Positions 7,798-17,213 of a stretch of 64,000 nucleotides of DNA are shown in pieces. Source of the stretch: VXYL01 sp965208525 (GTDB taxonomy: Bacteria > Pseudomonadota > Gammaproteobacteria > Pseudomonadales > Azotimanducaceae); NCBI GenBank assembly GCA_965208525.1, contig OZ242340.1, forward strand, positions 62,001 to 126,000, given 5' to 3'. Each line of letters begins with the position of its first letter. Position 1 is the stretch's first letter. A program made the position numbers and the translations under genes. The notes beneath the pieces are model-generated. The model saw only the letters and a list, made by a program, of their open reading frames with translations, searched no databases and was not told the origin of the DNA.

Positions 7798-10083
7798 GTG
7801 AAAGAAAAGCCCAATCTCGTTTCCCCCCAAGCCCAGCGTCGGTGCAAGGTCGCAGTAGCCAAGGCCGAGACCTTGCCATTGGCAGCGTTCCTCGCCCTTG
7901 CACTGCTTTTGGCCGCCGCCACCGTCCTCGGTGCCGAAGAAGCGACCGAAGACACCGAGGCCGATGAAGTCATCACCGTGGTGGCGACGCGCACCGAGCG
8001 CTCCCTCGATGAAGTGGCGGCCACCGTTTCCATCAAGACCGCCGAAGACATAGAGCGCGAGATGGCGCGGGACATTGCCGATCTCGTCCGCTTCGAACCG
8101 GGAGTGACCGTCGGTGGCACCGGCAGCAGGTTCGGCCTCACCGGATTCAACATCCGCGGCATCGGCGGCAACCGAGTGCTTACGCTTATCGACGGCATCC
8201 GCGTGCCGGACGAGTTCTCCTTCGGCCCGTTCCTCGGCGCCAGGCGCGACTTTGTGGACATCGACAGCCTCGCGAGGGCGGAGATCGCCCGCGGCCTCAT
8301 ATCTTCCCTTTACGGCAGCGACGCCCTCGGCGGCGTTGTCGCGCTCACCTCGCGCACCCCAGGAGACCGGCTCGGCGAACGCCCGGTGGGTGCAAGCTTC
8401 AAGGGCGGCTATTCGAGTGCTGACGACAGCTTGGCGGCGACCGTCATGGCGGCAGGGCAAGCGGACAACATCGCAGCATCCGTCCTCTACACCAACCGCT
8501 CCGGCACCGAGACGGCCAATGCGGCGTCCCTGGGCGGCACCGGCGCCGCGCGCGAGCGGCCCGATCCGCAGCAGGCCGAGACGGACAACGTGAACGCAAA
8601 GGTTGCCTTCACACCCTTCGAGGCGCACCAGTTCACCCTCGGCTTCGATCGCTACACCAGCGATGCCCGCTCCCGCATCCTCTCGGACTACGGCAGCGTC
8701 GTCTTCGGCACCACGGTCAACGCCCGCGATGCCGACGACACCAAGAGCCGCGAACAGTGGTCGTTGAACTACCGCTTTGGCGGCGATCTGGTCGTCGCCG
8801 ATCGGGTGGTCGCAACCGTCTATAGCCAGCGCTCCGAAACCGAGCAACGCACCGATGAGCGCCGCACCAGCCGGGCGCGCATGGCTAAGACCCGCGTGCG
8901 GCTGTCCACCTTCGATCAGAAGGTAAGTGGCGGCTGGTTGCAGCTAGGTCGTGCCTTCCGTCTTGCCGGCACCGATCACCTCGTAACCTACGGCGCCGAC
9001 TACACCCTCACCGAAAACGCCTCGGTGCGTGACGGCGGCACCTTCGACGCCAGCGGTGCCCCCCAGCGGGAATTCTCACCCCTGCCCACGCGCGACTTTC
9101 CGCTCACCGACACGACGCAGTTCGCGCTGTTCGCCCAAGACGAGATCGCTCTCGCCGGCGGACGCCTGACGCTGTCGCCGGGACTGCGCTTCGACAGCTT
9201 CGATGCCGACGCGTACGCAGACGCCGTTTACCTTGCCGGCAATCCTGGTTCCCCCAACCCCGAGGACTACGCCGATGCCCAGGTCACCGCCAAGATCGGT
9301 GCCGTCTATGCCTTCACAGGCGCGGTCACGGCATGGGGGCGCTATAGCCAAGGCTTCCGGGCACCACCCTACGACGACGTGAACGTCGGCTTCACCAACT
9401 TCCTCGGCGGTTACAAGACCATCGCCAATCCGAACCTCGAGTCCGAGCGCAGCGGTGGCATCGAGGCCGGGTTGCGGCTCGGCATGGGCCGTGCCAGCGC
9501 CGAGATCGCCATGTTCCGCAACGACTACGAGAACTTCATCGAATCGTTCGCCTTGGCGCCGGCCTTCCTCGCCAGTGGCGGCATCGACCCCACCGATGGC
9601 ATGCGCACCTTCCAGTCCGTGAACCGCGAGGAGGTGGTCATCCAAGGCCTTGAATTCCGCGGCAGCGTGGAAATCGGCAGTGGCTTCGCGGCCCGCGCGG
9701 CTCTCGCCTATGCCGATGGCAACGACAAGCAGCGCGACGAGCCGCTCGACAGCGTGGAACCGCTCACCGGGGTCGTCGGCCTCGCCTATGCCGCCGCCAG
9801 CGGCCGCTGGGGCACGGAGCTCATCTGGACGCTGGCGCAAGGCAAGGACCCGGACGACGTCGACTCCACCTCCATGCGCCTGATTCCGGGCGGCTATGGG
9901 GTCGTTGACCTGCTCGCTCATGTGGATGTCGGCACGAGATCGCGCCTGTACCTGGGCCTTTTCAATGTCGGCGACAAACCCTACATCCGCTGGAACGACA
10001 CCGCCGCGATCGGGCGCGACGCACCGGCTCGCTTCACCCAACCGGGCTTCAACGCCGCCGCAACCTTCCGGATGGACCTGTAG
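7798..10083 (+). CDS. hmuR: TonB-dependent heme/hemoglobin outer-membrane receptor
   Basis: A 761-residue receptor that imports heme across the outer membrane using TonB energy. A signal peptide occupies about residues 26-46, followed by a TonB-box-like DEVITVVATR, a plug with GVTVGGTGSRFGLTGFNIRG, and a beta-barrel carrying the FRAP (GFRAPPYDD) and NPNL motifs typical of heme receptors. It starts at GTG 7798; no better ATG lies near. Its C-terminus ends in a hydrophobic/aromatic barrel strand (TFRMDL). First gene of a five-gene operon under the operator at 7733-7763. Confidence 0.9.
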   Translation: MKEKPNLVSPQAQRRCKVAVAKAETLPLAAFLALALLLAAATVLGAEEATEDTEADEVITVVATRTERSLDEVAATVSIKTAEDIEREMARDIADLVRFEPGVTVGGTGSRFGLTGFNIRGIGGNRVLTLIDGIRVPDEFSFGPFLGARRDFVDIDSLARAEIARGLISSLYGSDALGGVVALTSRTPGDRLGERPVGASFKGGYSSADDSLAATVMAAGQADNIAASVLYTNRSGTETANAASLGGTGAARERPDPQQAETDNVNAKVAFTPFEAHQFTLGFDRYTSDARSRILSDYGSVVFGTTVNARDADDTKSREQWSLNYRFGGDLVVADRVVATVYSQRSETEQRTDERRTSRARMAKTRVRLSTFDQKVSGGWLQLGRAFRLAGTDHLVTYGADYTLTENASVRDGGTFDASGAPQREFSPLPTRDFPLTDTTQFALFAQDEIALAGGRLTLSPGLRFDSFDADAYADAVYLAGNPGSPNPEDYADAQVTAKIGAVYAFTGAVTAWGRYSQGFRAPPYDDVNVGFTNFLGGYKTIANPNLESERSGGIEAGLRLGMGRASAEIAMFRNDYENFIESFALAPAFLASGGIDPTDGMRTFQSVNREEVVIQGLEFRGSVEIGSGFAARAALAYADGNDKQRDEPLDSVEPLTGVVGLAYAAASGRWGTELIWTLAQGKDPDDVDSTSMRLIPGGYGVVDLLAHVDVGTRSRLYLGLFNVGDKPYIRWNDTAAIGRDAPARFTQPGFNAAATFRMDL

Positions 10084-10118
10084 CCATGCACAACATGAGG
10101 GGGAGGGCAGGACAAGCA

Positions 10119-11006
10119 ATGCGGATGCAGGCGGCGATGTTGGCGACCTTGGCGCTTGTTAGTGGTGCCGCTGTCGGCTCCGAGGCCGGCTGCGAAGAGG
10201 TTGCCGACAGCTCGCGCATCGCCGTCGCCGGAGGCTCGCTCACGGAAATCCTCCATTACTTGGGCGAGGAGGAGCGCATCGTCGCCGTGGACTCCACGTC
10301 CAACTATCCCCCGGAGGCGACGGAGTATCCGTCTGTGGGGTATGTGCGGGCACTGTCGGCGGAAGGGCTGCTCTCGCTCGATCCAACCCTTGTGCTTGGC
10401 GAGGACGACATGGGCCCGCCGGAAGTGCTGGAAATGGTGGCAAACGCCGGGGTTCCCGTGGTGCGCGTCGCGGAGGCCCACACCGCGGCCGGCATAGTCG
10501 ACAAGGTGCGCTGTGTCGCGGCGGTGCTCGGAATCTCGGCCGCTGCGGCACCCCTCGTGCAAGACCTATTGGCCACGGATGCGGCCTTGACCCGCGGCTC
10601 ACCTGGCGCCGCCACGGCCGCGCCCCGAGTGGCTCTCCTTCTTCAGTTCCGGGACGGCTCGCCCATCGGCGCCGGCCGCGACACCTCCGGTGCTGGCCTC
10701 TTGCAGATGGCTGGCGCAGCCAATGCCCTTGCCGAGTTCGAAGGCTGGAAGCCGGTGTCCATGGAAGCGATGTCGCTGGCGCGCCCCGACTACATCATCA
10801 TCACCGAGCGTGGCGTGAATGCCGCCGGCGGTTCGGCACAAGTGCTCGCGCATCCCGCCGTGCAACTGGTGGCAGCCGCGTGGACAGACGATCCATCGGA
10901 ACGCCTGATCGTCATGGACGGCATGACCATGCTCGGCTTCGGTCCGCGCACGCTCGGCGCCGCGCTCGAACTCGCTGGGCGCATGGGTACCGTCTCGGGC
11001 CAATGA
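10119..11006 (+). CDS. hmuT: Periplasmic heme-binding protein HmuT
   Basis: Substrate-binding protein of a heme ABC importer, 295 residues. The signal peptide is MRMQAAMLATLALVSGAAVG. The family segment PSVGYVRALSAEGLLSLDP is present (the tyrosine is the usual heme-ligand position), then LVLGEDDMGPPEV and GAGRDTSGAGLLQMAGAANA. The start at 10119 is preferred over ATG 10086 because AGGA lies about seven bases ahead and the signal peptide then begins directly. The 3' end overlaps hmuU by ATGA. Confidence 0.88.
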   Translation: MRMQAAMLATLALVSGAAVGSEAGCEEVADSSRIAVAGGSLTEILHYLGEEERIVAVDSTSNYPPEATEYPSVGYVRALSAEGLLSLDPTLVLGEDDMGPPEVLEMVANAGVPVVRVAEAHTAAGIVDKVRCVAAVLGISAAAAPLVQDLLATDAALTRGSPGAATAAPRVALLLQFRDGSPIGAGRDTSGAGLLQMAGAANALAEFEGWKPVSMEAMSLARPDYIIITERGVNAAGGSAQVLAHPAVQLVAAAWTDDPSERLIVMDGMTMLGFGPRTLGAALELAGRMGTVSGQ

Positions 11007-12073
11007 CCGTCCGCGCCGCATTCGCGCCAACGCCCAAAGGGCACTGCAGACTGCCGGCGACCATTCCGCCGCGCCAGATCCGGCTGCGGGCCCCGGCGCT
11101 GGCTGTTCTTTCCACGGCGCTCGCGCTCGCTTGCGTTGCGGGTCTCACGAGCGGCGCCATCCCGATTTCCCTCGTCGAAGCTCTGTTTCGCGAAGATGCG
11201 TCCCTGCATCGCTCAGTGCTGCTGGAGATCCGCGCTCCACGCGTGTTGCTCGCTGGCTGTGTCGGCGCCGCGTTGGCGGTTTCCGGCGCATCGCTGCAGG
11301 GGCTGTTCCGAAACCCGCTCGCGGATCCAGGGCTGATCGGCGTGTCGAGCGGCGCTGCGCTGGGCGCGAGTTTGATGATCGTGCTTGGATCGTCGCTCGC
11401 CATCGGCGGCGCGCTGGCGCTGGTCGCGCTGCCCGGCGCCGCCATCGTTGGTGCCATGCTGGTCACCGGCTTTCTCTATTGGTTCTCCTCGCGCTTTGGC
11501 CACTTCAGCATCGTCACCATCGTGCTGGTGGGCATCGCCGCCAACGCCCTCGCCGGCGTCGGCATCGGCGTGCTGCAATACCTCAGCGACGATGCGGCAC
11601 TGCGCACGCTCACGTTCTGGCTCATGGGGAGCTTTGGCCGTGCCACTTGGCCGACTCTCCTTCCCGCCGCGCTGGCAATGGCGGTTGCGGCAGCGTCCCT
11701 GCTTGTGGTGGCGCGCGGCCTCGACCTTCTGCAACTCGGAGAGGCGGAGGCGTATCACCTCGGGGTTGATGTGCGGCGACTGAAGCGCAGCGTTGTGCTC
11801 GGATCGGCCGCTGCCGTCGGCGCAGGGGTGGCGGTAGCTGGCATCGTCGGCTTCGTCGGGCTCGTGGTGCCGCATCTGGTTCGCCTCGCGATAGGCGCAA
11901 GCCACAGGCATTTGCTGCCGGGCGCGGCCCTGCTCGGTGCCACGCTCACCATTCTGGCAGACACCGTGGCGCGAACCGCCGCATCGCCGGCGGAGATTCC
12001 CGTGAGCCTCGTCACGAGCGCGCTCGGCGCTCCCTTCTTCCTCTGGCTGATCGCCCGGGAGCGACCGAGATGA
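11003..12073 (+). CDS. hmuU: Heme ABC transporter permease HmuU
   Basis: BtuCD/FecCD-type inner-membrane permease of 356 residues with about ten hydrophobic helices. Family hallmarks are RAPRVLLAGCVGAALAVSGA, LQGLFRNPLADPGLIGVSSGA (characteristic of FecCD permeases), and GFVGLVVPHLVRL near the C-terminus, the coupling region that contacts the ATPase. Its ATG overlaps the hmuT stop and its TGA overlaps the hmuV start, so T-U-V are translationally coupled. Confidence 0.9.
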   Translation: MTVRAAFAPTPKGHCRLPATIPPRQIRLRAPALAVLSTALALACVAGLTSGAIPISLVEALFREDASLHRSVLLEIRAPRVLLAGCVGAALAVSGASLQGLFRNPLADPGLIGVSSGAALGASLMIVLGSSLAIGGALALVALPGAAIVGAMLVTGFLYWFSSRFGHFSIVTIVLVGIAANALAGVGIGVLQYLSDDAALRTLTFWLMGSFGRATWPTLLPAALAMAVAAASLLVVARGLDLLQLGEAEAYHLGVDVRRLKRSVVLGSAAAVGAGVAVAGIVGFVGLVVPHLVRLAIGASHRHLLPGAALLGATLTILADTVARTAASPAEIPVSLVTSALGAPFFLWLIARERPR

Positions 12074-12867
12074 GCCTCAGCGCCGAGGCGATTTCGCTGC
12101 GTCTTGGCGGGCGACTGGTGCTGGACCGCGTATCGGCAACGGTTTCGGCCGGCGAGGTGCATGCGCTGGTGGGGCCCAATGGTGCCGGCAAGTCCACGCT
12201 CTTGCGCGTGATGGGTGGCGAGGACAAGCCGGAGCACGGCGAAGTTGGCATCGATGGCCAGCCGCTGGACCGCTTTCACGCAAGGGACCTTGCCCTCCGC
12301 CGCAGCGTGATGGTGCAGTCCGCCGCCATCGCCTTCGACTTCTTCGTCGAGGAGGTGCTGGCGATGGGGTGGCTCGGCGGGGCGGCGCGGACCGCTTCGG
12401 AACAGGTGGTTGCGTCCAAGGCCGTGGCGCATGCCTGCCGCGTCAACCATCTGCTCGGCCGCAAGTTTCGCACGCTCTCTGGCGGCGAGCGCCAGCGCGT
12501 GCATTTCGCCCGGGCGCTCTTGCAGATCTGGCGGCCCAAGCCGCTCAAGCAAGACGAAGCCGGCGAGAGTCGCTACATGCTGCTCGACGAACCCACCTCC
12601 AGCCTGGACCTCGGCCACGAAGGGCTGGTGCTGCGGCTCGCGCGGCGAGCGGCGGACAACGGCGTCGGGGTGCTCGTGGTGTTGCATGATCTGGACCTCG
12701 CGGCACGCTACGCCGACCAATTGACGCTCCTGGTGGACGGGACGGTGTGGGCGCAAGGGCCTGCGCGCGACGTGCTGACACCGGGTGCCCTGAGCCGCGC
12801 CTACGGCACGCCGGTGGAAGTGGAGTGGATCGACCGACTCGATCGCCTGGTCGTGTGTGCCGTGTAA
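12070..12867 (+). CDS. hmuV: Heme ABC transporter ATP-binding protein HmuV
   Basis: ATPase subunit, 265 residues. Walker A GPNGAGKST is at 35-43, the Q-loop follows in MVQSAAIAFDF, the signature is LSGGERQRV, Walker B is MLLDEPTSSLD, and the H-loop is VLHDLDLA. It energises HmuU. A slightly long linker after the signature (QIWRPKPLKQDEAGESRY) is also seen in heme ATPases of the HmuV group. Confidence 0.92.
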   Translation: MSLSAEAISLRLGGRLVLDRVSATVSAGEVHALVGPNGAGKSTLLRVMGGEDKPEHGEVGIDGQPLDRFHARDLALRRSVMVQSAAIAFDFFVEEVLAMGWLGGAARTASEQVVASKAVAHACRVNHLLGRKFRTLSGGERQRVHFARALLQIWRPKPLKQDEAGESRYMLLDEPTSSLDLGHEGLVLRLARRAADNGVGVLVVLHDLDLAARYADQLTLLVDGTVWAQGPARDVLTPGALSRAYGTPVEVEWIDRLDRLVVCAV

Positions 12868-12892
12868 TGAACGAACAGACCGGAGAAACGCC

Positions 12893-13195
12893 ATGTTCAT
12901 CGCCATGAACCGCTTCAAGATCAACCCCGCCTTCGAGGCCGCCTTCGAGAAACTCTGGCGCGAACGGGATTCATTCCTTGCCGAGGTGCCGGGCTTTCGG
13001 TCCTTTGCCTTGCTGCGTGGCCAAGCGCACGACGACCACGTGCTCTACGCCTCCCACACTATCTGGGAGTCCCGTGCTGCCTTCGAGGCCTGGACGGAGT
13101 CGGATCATTTCCGCAAGGCACATGCCCAGGCCAAGGCACCGAAAGGCACCTACCTCGGCCACCCCAACCTGGAGCTCTTCGAAGCGGTCGCCTGA
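12893..13195 (+). CDS. IsdG/HmoA-type heme-degrading monooxygenase
   Basis: A 100-residue antibiotic-biosynthesis-monooxygenase (ABM) fold protein. Asn6, Trp67 and His77 sit where the IsdG catalytic triad (Asn, Trp, His) is expected, in NRFKI, AFEAWTES and KAHAQA. It should open the porphyrin ring and free iron from heme delivered by the importer just upstream. ATG 12893 has GGAGAAACGCC before it. Its place as last gene of the heme operon supports the call strongly. The exact product (biliverdin, staphylobilin-like or mycobilin-like) cannot be told. Confidence 0.82.
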   Translation: MFIAMNRFKINPAFEAAFEKLWRERDSFLAEVPGFRSFALLRGQAHDDHVLYASHTIWESRAAFEAWTESDHFRKAHAQAKAPKGTYLGHPNLELFEAVA

Positions 13196-13261
13196 GGGAA
13201 GGCGTCACGCGCTCCACTCTCTGCCGACGGCAGGGGGCAGGGCGGCTTCCGTCATTGACGC

Positions 13262-13333
13262 GGCCCGTCTCGGAGCGAGAGGGCTGGTTGCACTTTCGGG
13301 GCCCTGGCTACTTCGCCTTCGGCGCGAGGGGCG
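13262..13333 (+). repeat. Dispersed repeat with CTTCGCCTTCGGCGCGAGG core, copy 1
   Basis: About 70 bp that recur at 46058-46133: both run from GGCCCGTCTCG through GGCTGGT/GTGCTGGT, TTCGGGGCCCTGG or TTCGGGCCCTTGG and end in CTTCGCCTTCGGCGCGAGG. The terminal part is an inverted repeat (CGCCTTCGGCG). It lies between the heme operon and the next gene. Confidence 0.6.
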
Positions 13334-13386
13334 TGGGCGCACCCGCACGAGGAGTACAGTGTTCCCCCTTTCGTGGAGAACCGCCC

Positions 13387-13914
13387 GTGAGTGTCATGCA
13401 CCGCTACCTTGAATTCGTCTCGAGGACGCCGGTTCTCATCGTCTCGCTCGTGCTCGCGGTGCTGCTCGGCGCCACCTTCCCGGCGCTTCCCATCGGCGGC
13501 GAGATGCTCGACGTGCGGCAAGGCTATGACCACGGCGAGGTCGTGACTGCGATGGAGCAATACGGCGAAGAAGGGCGCCGCGTCTATGTCTGGGCCAGCG
13601 CCAGCCTCGACACGCTGTTTCCCATCGCCGCATGCAGTCTCCTTGCTGGATTCATCTTCCGGCTGCGCCCGAACGAGCGCCTCGGCACCCTCGCATTCGT
13701 GCCCATCGCCGGGGCCCTTTTCGACTTCGGCGAGAACATCCTGATCATGGCCATGCTCGTGGGTTATCCGGACATCGCAACGACCCAAGTCGCCGCCGCC
13801 GCCACCTTCACACAGCTCAAGTGGCTGGCCATCAACGCGAGCTTCCTTCTTGTGGTTGGCTTCGGCGCGACAGCCTTGTTCCGGCGAATGCGCAAGGCGC
13901 GGCGAGAACGCTGA
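13387..13914 (+). CDS. Hypothetical four-helix membrane protein
   Basis: A 175-residue protein with about four membrane helices (PVLIVSLVLAVLLGATFP, LDTLFPIAACSLLAGFIF, LAFVPIAGALFDFGENILIMAML, WLAINASFLLVVGFGATAL). The first loop (GYDHGEVVTAMEQYGEEGRR) lies outside the helices. GTG 13387 is preferred because GGAGAA precedes it by six bases; ATG 13396 is an alternative. The frame is open further upstream only through a dispersed repeat, so longer starts are unlikely. Function unknown. Confidence 0.6.
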   Translation: MSVMHRYLEFVSRTPVLIVSLVLAVLLGATFPALPIGGEMLDVRQGYDHGEVVTAMEQYGEEGRRVYVWASASLDTLFPIAACSLLAGFIFRLRPNERLGTLAFVPIAGALFDFGENILIMAMLVGYPDIATTQVAAAATFTQLKWLAINASFLLVVGFGATALFRRMRKARRER

Positions 13915-13928
13915 GAAGGCGGGGCACA

Positions 13929-14612
13929 ATGACTGACCTCACCCTCGTCATTGCGAACAGGAACTATTCGTCGTGGTCGCTGCGGCCTTGGCTCGCCATG
14001 AGCGAGCTCGGCATTCCCTTCGCCGAGCGCATGGTGAAGTTCGACTCCGACGATTGGGAGCGCAACATCGAGCGCTTGTCGCCCACGCGGCTCGTCCCGG
14101 TGCTTTGGGAAGGCGAGCCGGGAACGGGATTCGCCACCTTCGACAGCATCGCCATTCTCGAGCGGTTGCATGAGCTGTCTCCGGTTGCGGGCATCTGGCC
14201 CAAGGACGCTCACGCCCGCTCCCGCGCTCGCTCGCTGGTGGCGGAGTTCCATTCCGGCTACGCGGCCTTGCGCAACGCCATGCCCATGAACATTCGCAGC
14301 TCCCTGCCCGGCAAGGGCGCTTCGGCAGAGGTGACGGCAGACATCGATCGGCTCTGCTCGCGCTGGCGGGAGACCAGGCACGCCTTCGCCGCACGGGGCC
14401 CTTTCCTGTTTGGCGACTTCACCGCCGCAGACGCCTTTTTCGCCCCCGTTGCTTCCCGCTTCGCGACCTATGCCGTGCCACTCGGGGCAGAGGCCCTTGC
14501 CTACCAGCAGGCGCTGCTCGCCACCGATGGAATGAGGAAGTGGTCCGCGGCGGCCCGGCAAGAAACGGAGTTCGTGCCAATGGACGAGCCCTACCAGTCA
14601 CCGCCGGCCTGA
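13929..14612 (+). CDS. Glutathione S-transferase family protein
   Basis: A 227-residue two-domain protein with an N-terminal thioredoxin-like domain (VIANRNYSSWSLRPWLAM, then RLVPVLWEGEP with the cis-Pro, and FDSIAILERL for gamma-glutamate binding), and an all-helical C-terminal domain (FLFGDFTAADAFFAPV). The SSWSLRPW start is typical of the bacterial group with serine near the thiol. It starts 14 bases after the preceding membrane-protein gene, so both may form one unit. Substrate unknown. Confidence 0.85.
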   Translation: MTDLTLVIANRNYSSWSLRPWLAMSELGIPFAERMVKFDSDDWERNIERLSPTRLVPVLWEGEPGTGFATFDSIAILERLHELSPVAGIWPKDAHARSRARSLVAEFHSGYAALRNAMPMNIRSSLPGKGASAEVTADIDRLCSRWRETRHAFAARGPFLFGDFTAADAFFAPVASRFATYAVPLGAEALAYQQALLATDGMRKWSAAARQETEFVPMDEPYQSPPA

Positions 14613-14729
14613 AACGGCGGGCCTTGGGATGGGACGGCTGGGCGCTCTGATCGAGGCGCGCGCCGCCCCTTGCGGTTTGCGCGTGGCACGGCGACCATTA
14701 GTGAGCAACCAAACGAGGGGCTTACCACG

Positions 14730-15965
14730 GTGAAATTCGGCATCTTCTATGAGCACCAGTTGCCGCGCGACTGGGCACCCGACAGCGAGCATCGGCTCAT
14801 CAAGAACTCTCTCGAGCAGATTGAACTCGCCGATTCGCTGGGTTTCGACTATGCGTGGGAGGTGGAGCACCATTTCCTCGAGGAGTATTCGCATTCCTCC
14901 GCCCCGGAAGTGTTCCTCGCCGCTGCCAGTCAGCGCACCAAGAACATCCGCCTGGGGCATGGCATCGTGCAGATGACCACCAACCATCCGGCGCGGGTGG
15001 CGGAAAAGGTTGCGACGCTGGACCTCGTGTCTGACGGTCGGGTAGAACTCGGCCTCGGCGAAGGCGCTTCCGTCACCGAACTGCATCCGTTCAACCTGCG
15101 CTTCCGCGATAAGCGCGACGTCTGGGAGGACGCGGTGCGCTGCACGCTGCCGATGTTCTGGAACCACGGCTGGGAGTACGAAGGCGAGTTCTTCAAGTTC
15201 CCGCTCCGCGCCGTGGTGCCGAAGCCGCTGCAAAAGCCCCATCCGCCGCTGTGGGTGGCCTGCTCGCAGCTCGACACCATCAAGTACGCGGCGCATCGGG
15301 GCATGGGGTCTTTGTGCTTCAAGTTTGTGAGCCTGGACGCTGCCCGTGCGTGGGTGAACGCCTACTACAACAACTACGTCCACAATCTGGAAAAGCTGGC
15401 GGACTACCAGACCAATCCCAACATCGCCGTCGTGTCCGGCTTCATGTGCGCCGAAACCGACGACGAGGCGTGGGAGAAGGCGGACGGGTGGACCTTCTTC
15501 CAGTTCGCCTTGCAGCTATACAACAAGGAAGGCCCGTTCGAGCCCGGCACCATGAATTTCTGGGATCGCTATCAGGAATGGAAGCAGACGCCGGCCGGGC
15601 AGAAACGCTCCGGCAGTGAGTTGATCGGCTCGCCGGACACCATCCGCGAGCGTCTCAAGGAGCTTGAGCGCTCCAACGTGGACCAAGTGATCCTGCTCAA
15701 CCAAGCCGGCAAGAACACGCACGAGGACATCTGTTCGAGCCTGGAACTCTTCGCACACGAGGTCATGCCGGAGTTCCACGCCCGCCACGGCGAGCAGGAA
15801 GCCTGGAAGGCCGCCGTGCTGGCCGGCGAGATCGAGCTTGAGGACATCGACACCGATCCCTTCAATTTCGCGGCGCGTGGCAAGCCCACTCTCAAGTCCA
15901 GCAAGGAAGCGCGCAACATGATCTCCGGCGTCACCGGACGGCCGGAGGCGCAATCCGTGGCTTGA
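14730..15965 (+). CDS. Luciferase-like (LLM) flavin-dependent monooxygenase
   Basis: A 411-residue TIM-barrel oxidoreductase of the bacterial luciferase family, using reduced FMN or F420. The N-terminus MKFGIFYEHQLPR is typical. Other family features are YAWEVEHHFLEEYSHSSAPEVFL, the LGHGIVQMTTNHPARVAEKVATLDLVSDGRVELGLGEG block and LIGSPDTIRERLKEL. Start GTG 14730 is chosen for GAGGGG nine bases upstream. An ~80-residue C-terminal extension lies beyond the usual barrel end. It stands alone between GST and the NAD-salvage genes. Confidence 0.85.
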   Translation: MKFGIFYEHQLPRDWAPDSEHRLIKNSLEQIELADSLGFDYAWEVEHHFLEEYSHSSAPEVFLAAASQRTKNIRLGHGIVQMTTNHPARVAEKVATLDLVSDGRVELGLGEGASVTELHPFNLRFRDKRDVWEDAVRCTLPMFWNHGWEYEGEFFKFPLRAVVPKPLQKPHPPLWVACSQLDTIKYAAHRGMGSLCFKFVSLDAARAWVNAYYNNYVHNLEKLADYQTNPNIAVVSGFMCAETDDEAWEKADGWTFFQFALQLYNKEGPFEPGTMNFWDRYQEWKQTPAGQKRSGSELIGSPDTIRERLKELERSNVDQVILLNQAGKNTHEDICSSLELFAHEVMPEFHARHGEQEAWKAAVLAGEIELEDIDTDPFNFAARGKPTLKSSKEARNMISGVTGRPEAQSVA

Positions 15966-15980
15966 GGGAAGCGACAGGCA

Positions 15981-16000
15981 GGAAAGGCACAATGCCTTCC
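15981..16000 (+). repeat. Small GGAAGGCA/TGCCTTCC hairpin
   Basis: GGAAAGGCA-CAA-TGCCTTCC just after the LLM monooxygenase stop. It resembles the perfect hairpins near 31981, 32054 and 53527 and may act as a 3' hairpin. Confidence 0.4.
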
Positions 16001-16133
16001 CTCGCCGCGGGGCCGTCGCGTTGAGACGCTAAGTGCCAGCGCCGTGCCTATGGCGTCGCCTTCTGGCGGTTTTCCGCAAGGGGCAGACTCGCCACTGGCC
16101 CGATCATGCACGTCCAGCCGAAGGAGCAAGAAA

Positions 16134-17213
16134 ATGAAAGCTGGTAGGCCCGTCGGCCGTGGACGCCTCCATCCGGCGGTATTCGACCTGCCGGTCGACG
16201 CGATGAGCGCGGGGGAGTATTCGGACCGCTACTTCGTTAACACCCGCGACGTGCTGAAGGCCGACGGGCACAGCCCCGATGTGCTGATGCAGGTGTTCTG
16301 CCGCAGCGAGGGATGGCTCTGTGGCATGGACGAGGCAATTGCCATCGTCGAGTTGGCGAGCGAAGACCGGGACGCCCTAACGGTTCGAGCGCTGCATGAT
16401 GGCGATGCCATCGCAGCCTTGGAAACGGTTATGACCATCGAGGGTCCCTACGACGCCTTCGCCCACCTGGAAACGCTCTGTCTAGGCGCCATGGCCCGGG
16501 GCACGCGCATCGCCACCCAGACCAAGCGCGTGGTAGAGGCGGCGGCGCCAAAGGAAGTGCTGTTCTTTCCTGCACGACACGATCATTGGCAGTTGCAGAC
16601 GCGGGATGGCTATGCGGCGCACGTCGGCGGCGCGAGCTCGGTATCCACGGACATGCAGGCAAAGTGGTGGGGCGGACGGGGCATCGGCACGCTGCCGCAC
16701 GCAGCCATCGCCGCCTACGGCGGCAACACGGCACTCGCCGCGCGCAAGTTTGCCGAACACCTGGCGCCGGACATTCCGATTGTGGCACTGGTGGATTTCG
16801 ACAACGACAGCGTCGGCACCGCTCTGGCCGTGGCGAGGGCATTAGGACCCCGGCTCTACGGCGTCCGCCTCGACACCTCTGGCAGCATGGTGGACAAGAG
16901 CGTCATCCCGCAGATGGGGCAGTTCGACCCGCGTGGCGTGAACGCGCCCTTGGTTCACAACGTGCGCTCGGCGCTCGACGAGGCGGGTTTCTCGGAGGTG
17001 CGGATCGTCGCCTCCGGCGGCTTCAACGAGGAACGCATCCGCCGCTTCGAGCGGGAGCGGGTGCCGGTGGACGCCTACGGCGTCGGCTCGTCTCTGGTCG
17101 CCAACCGGGGCGATTTCGACTTCACCGCCGACATCGTGCGAACCGACGGCAGGCCCAGTGCCAAGGTCGGACGGGTAGAGCGATCCAACCCCCGCCTGGA
17201 GCTTGTGCGATGA
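16134..17213 (+). CDS. pncB: Nicotinate phosphoribosyltransferase-like enzyme
   Basis: A 359-residue protein of the nicotinate/quinolinate phosphoribosyltransferase fold, expected to make nicotinate mononucleotide from nicotinate and PRPP. Family segments are EYSDRYFVNTRDVL near the start, TKRVVEAAAPKEVLFF, AAYGGNTALAARKF, IVALVDFDNDSVGTALAVAR and VRLDTSGSM. It is somewhat shorter than E. coli PncB (about 400). ATG 16134 is preceded by AAGGAG. The stop overlaps the start of a nicotinamidase-type gene, so the pair would convert nicotinamide to NaMN. Confidence 0.8.
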   Translation: MKAGRPVGRGRLHPAVFDLPVDAMSAGEYSDRYFVNTRDVLKADGHSPDVLMQVFCRSEGWLCGMDEAIAIVELASEDRDALTVRALHDGDAIAALETVMTIEGPYDAFAHLETLCLGAMARGTRIATQTKRVVEAAAPKEVLFFPARHDHWQLQTRDGYAAHVGGASSVSTDMQAKWWGGRGIGTLPHAAIAAYGGNTALAARKFAEHLAPDIPIVALVDFDNDSVGTALAVARALGPRLYGVRLDTSGSMVDKSVIPQMGQFDPRGVNAPLVHNVRSALDEAGFSEVRIVASGGFNEERIRRFERERVPVDAYGVGSSLVANRGDFDFTADIVRTDGRPSAKVGRVERSNPRLELVR

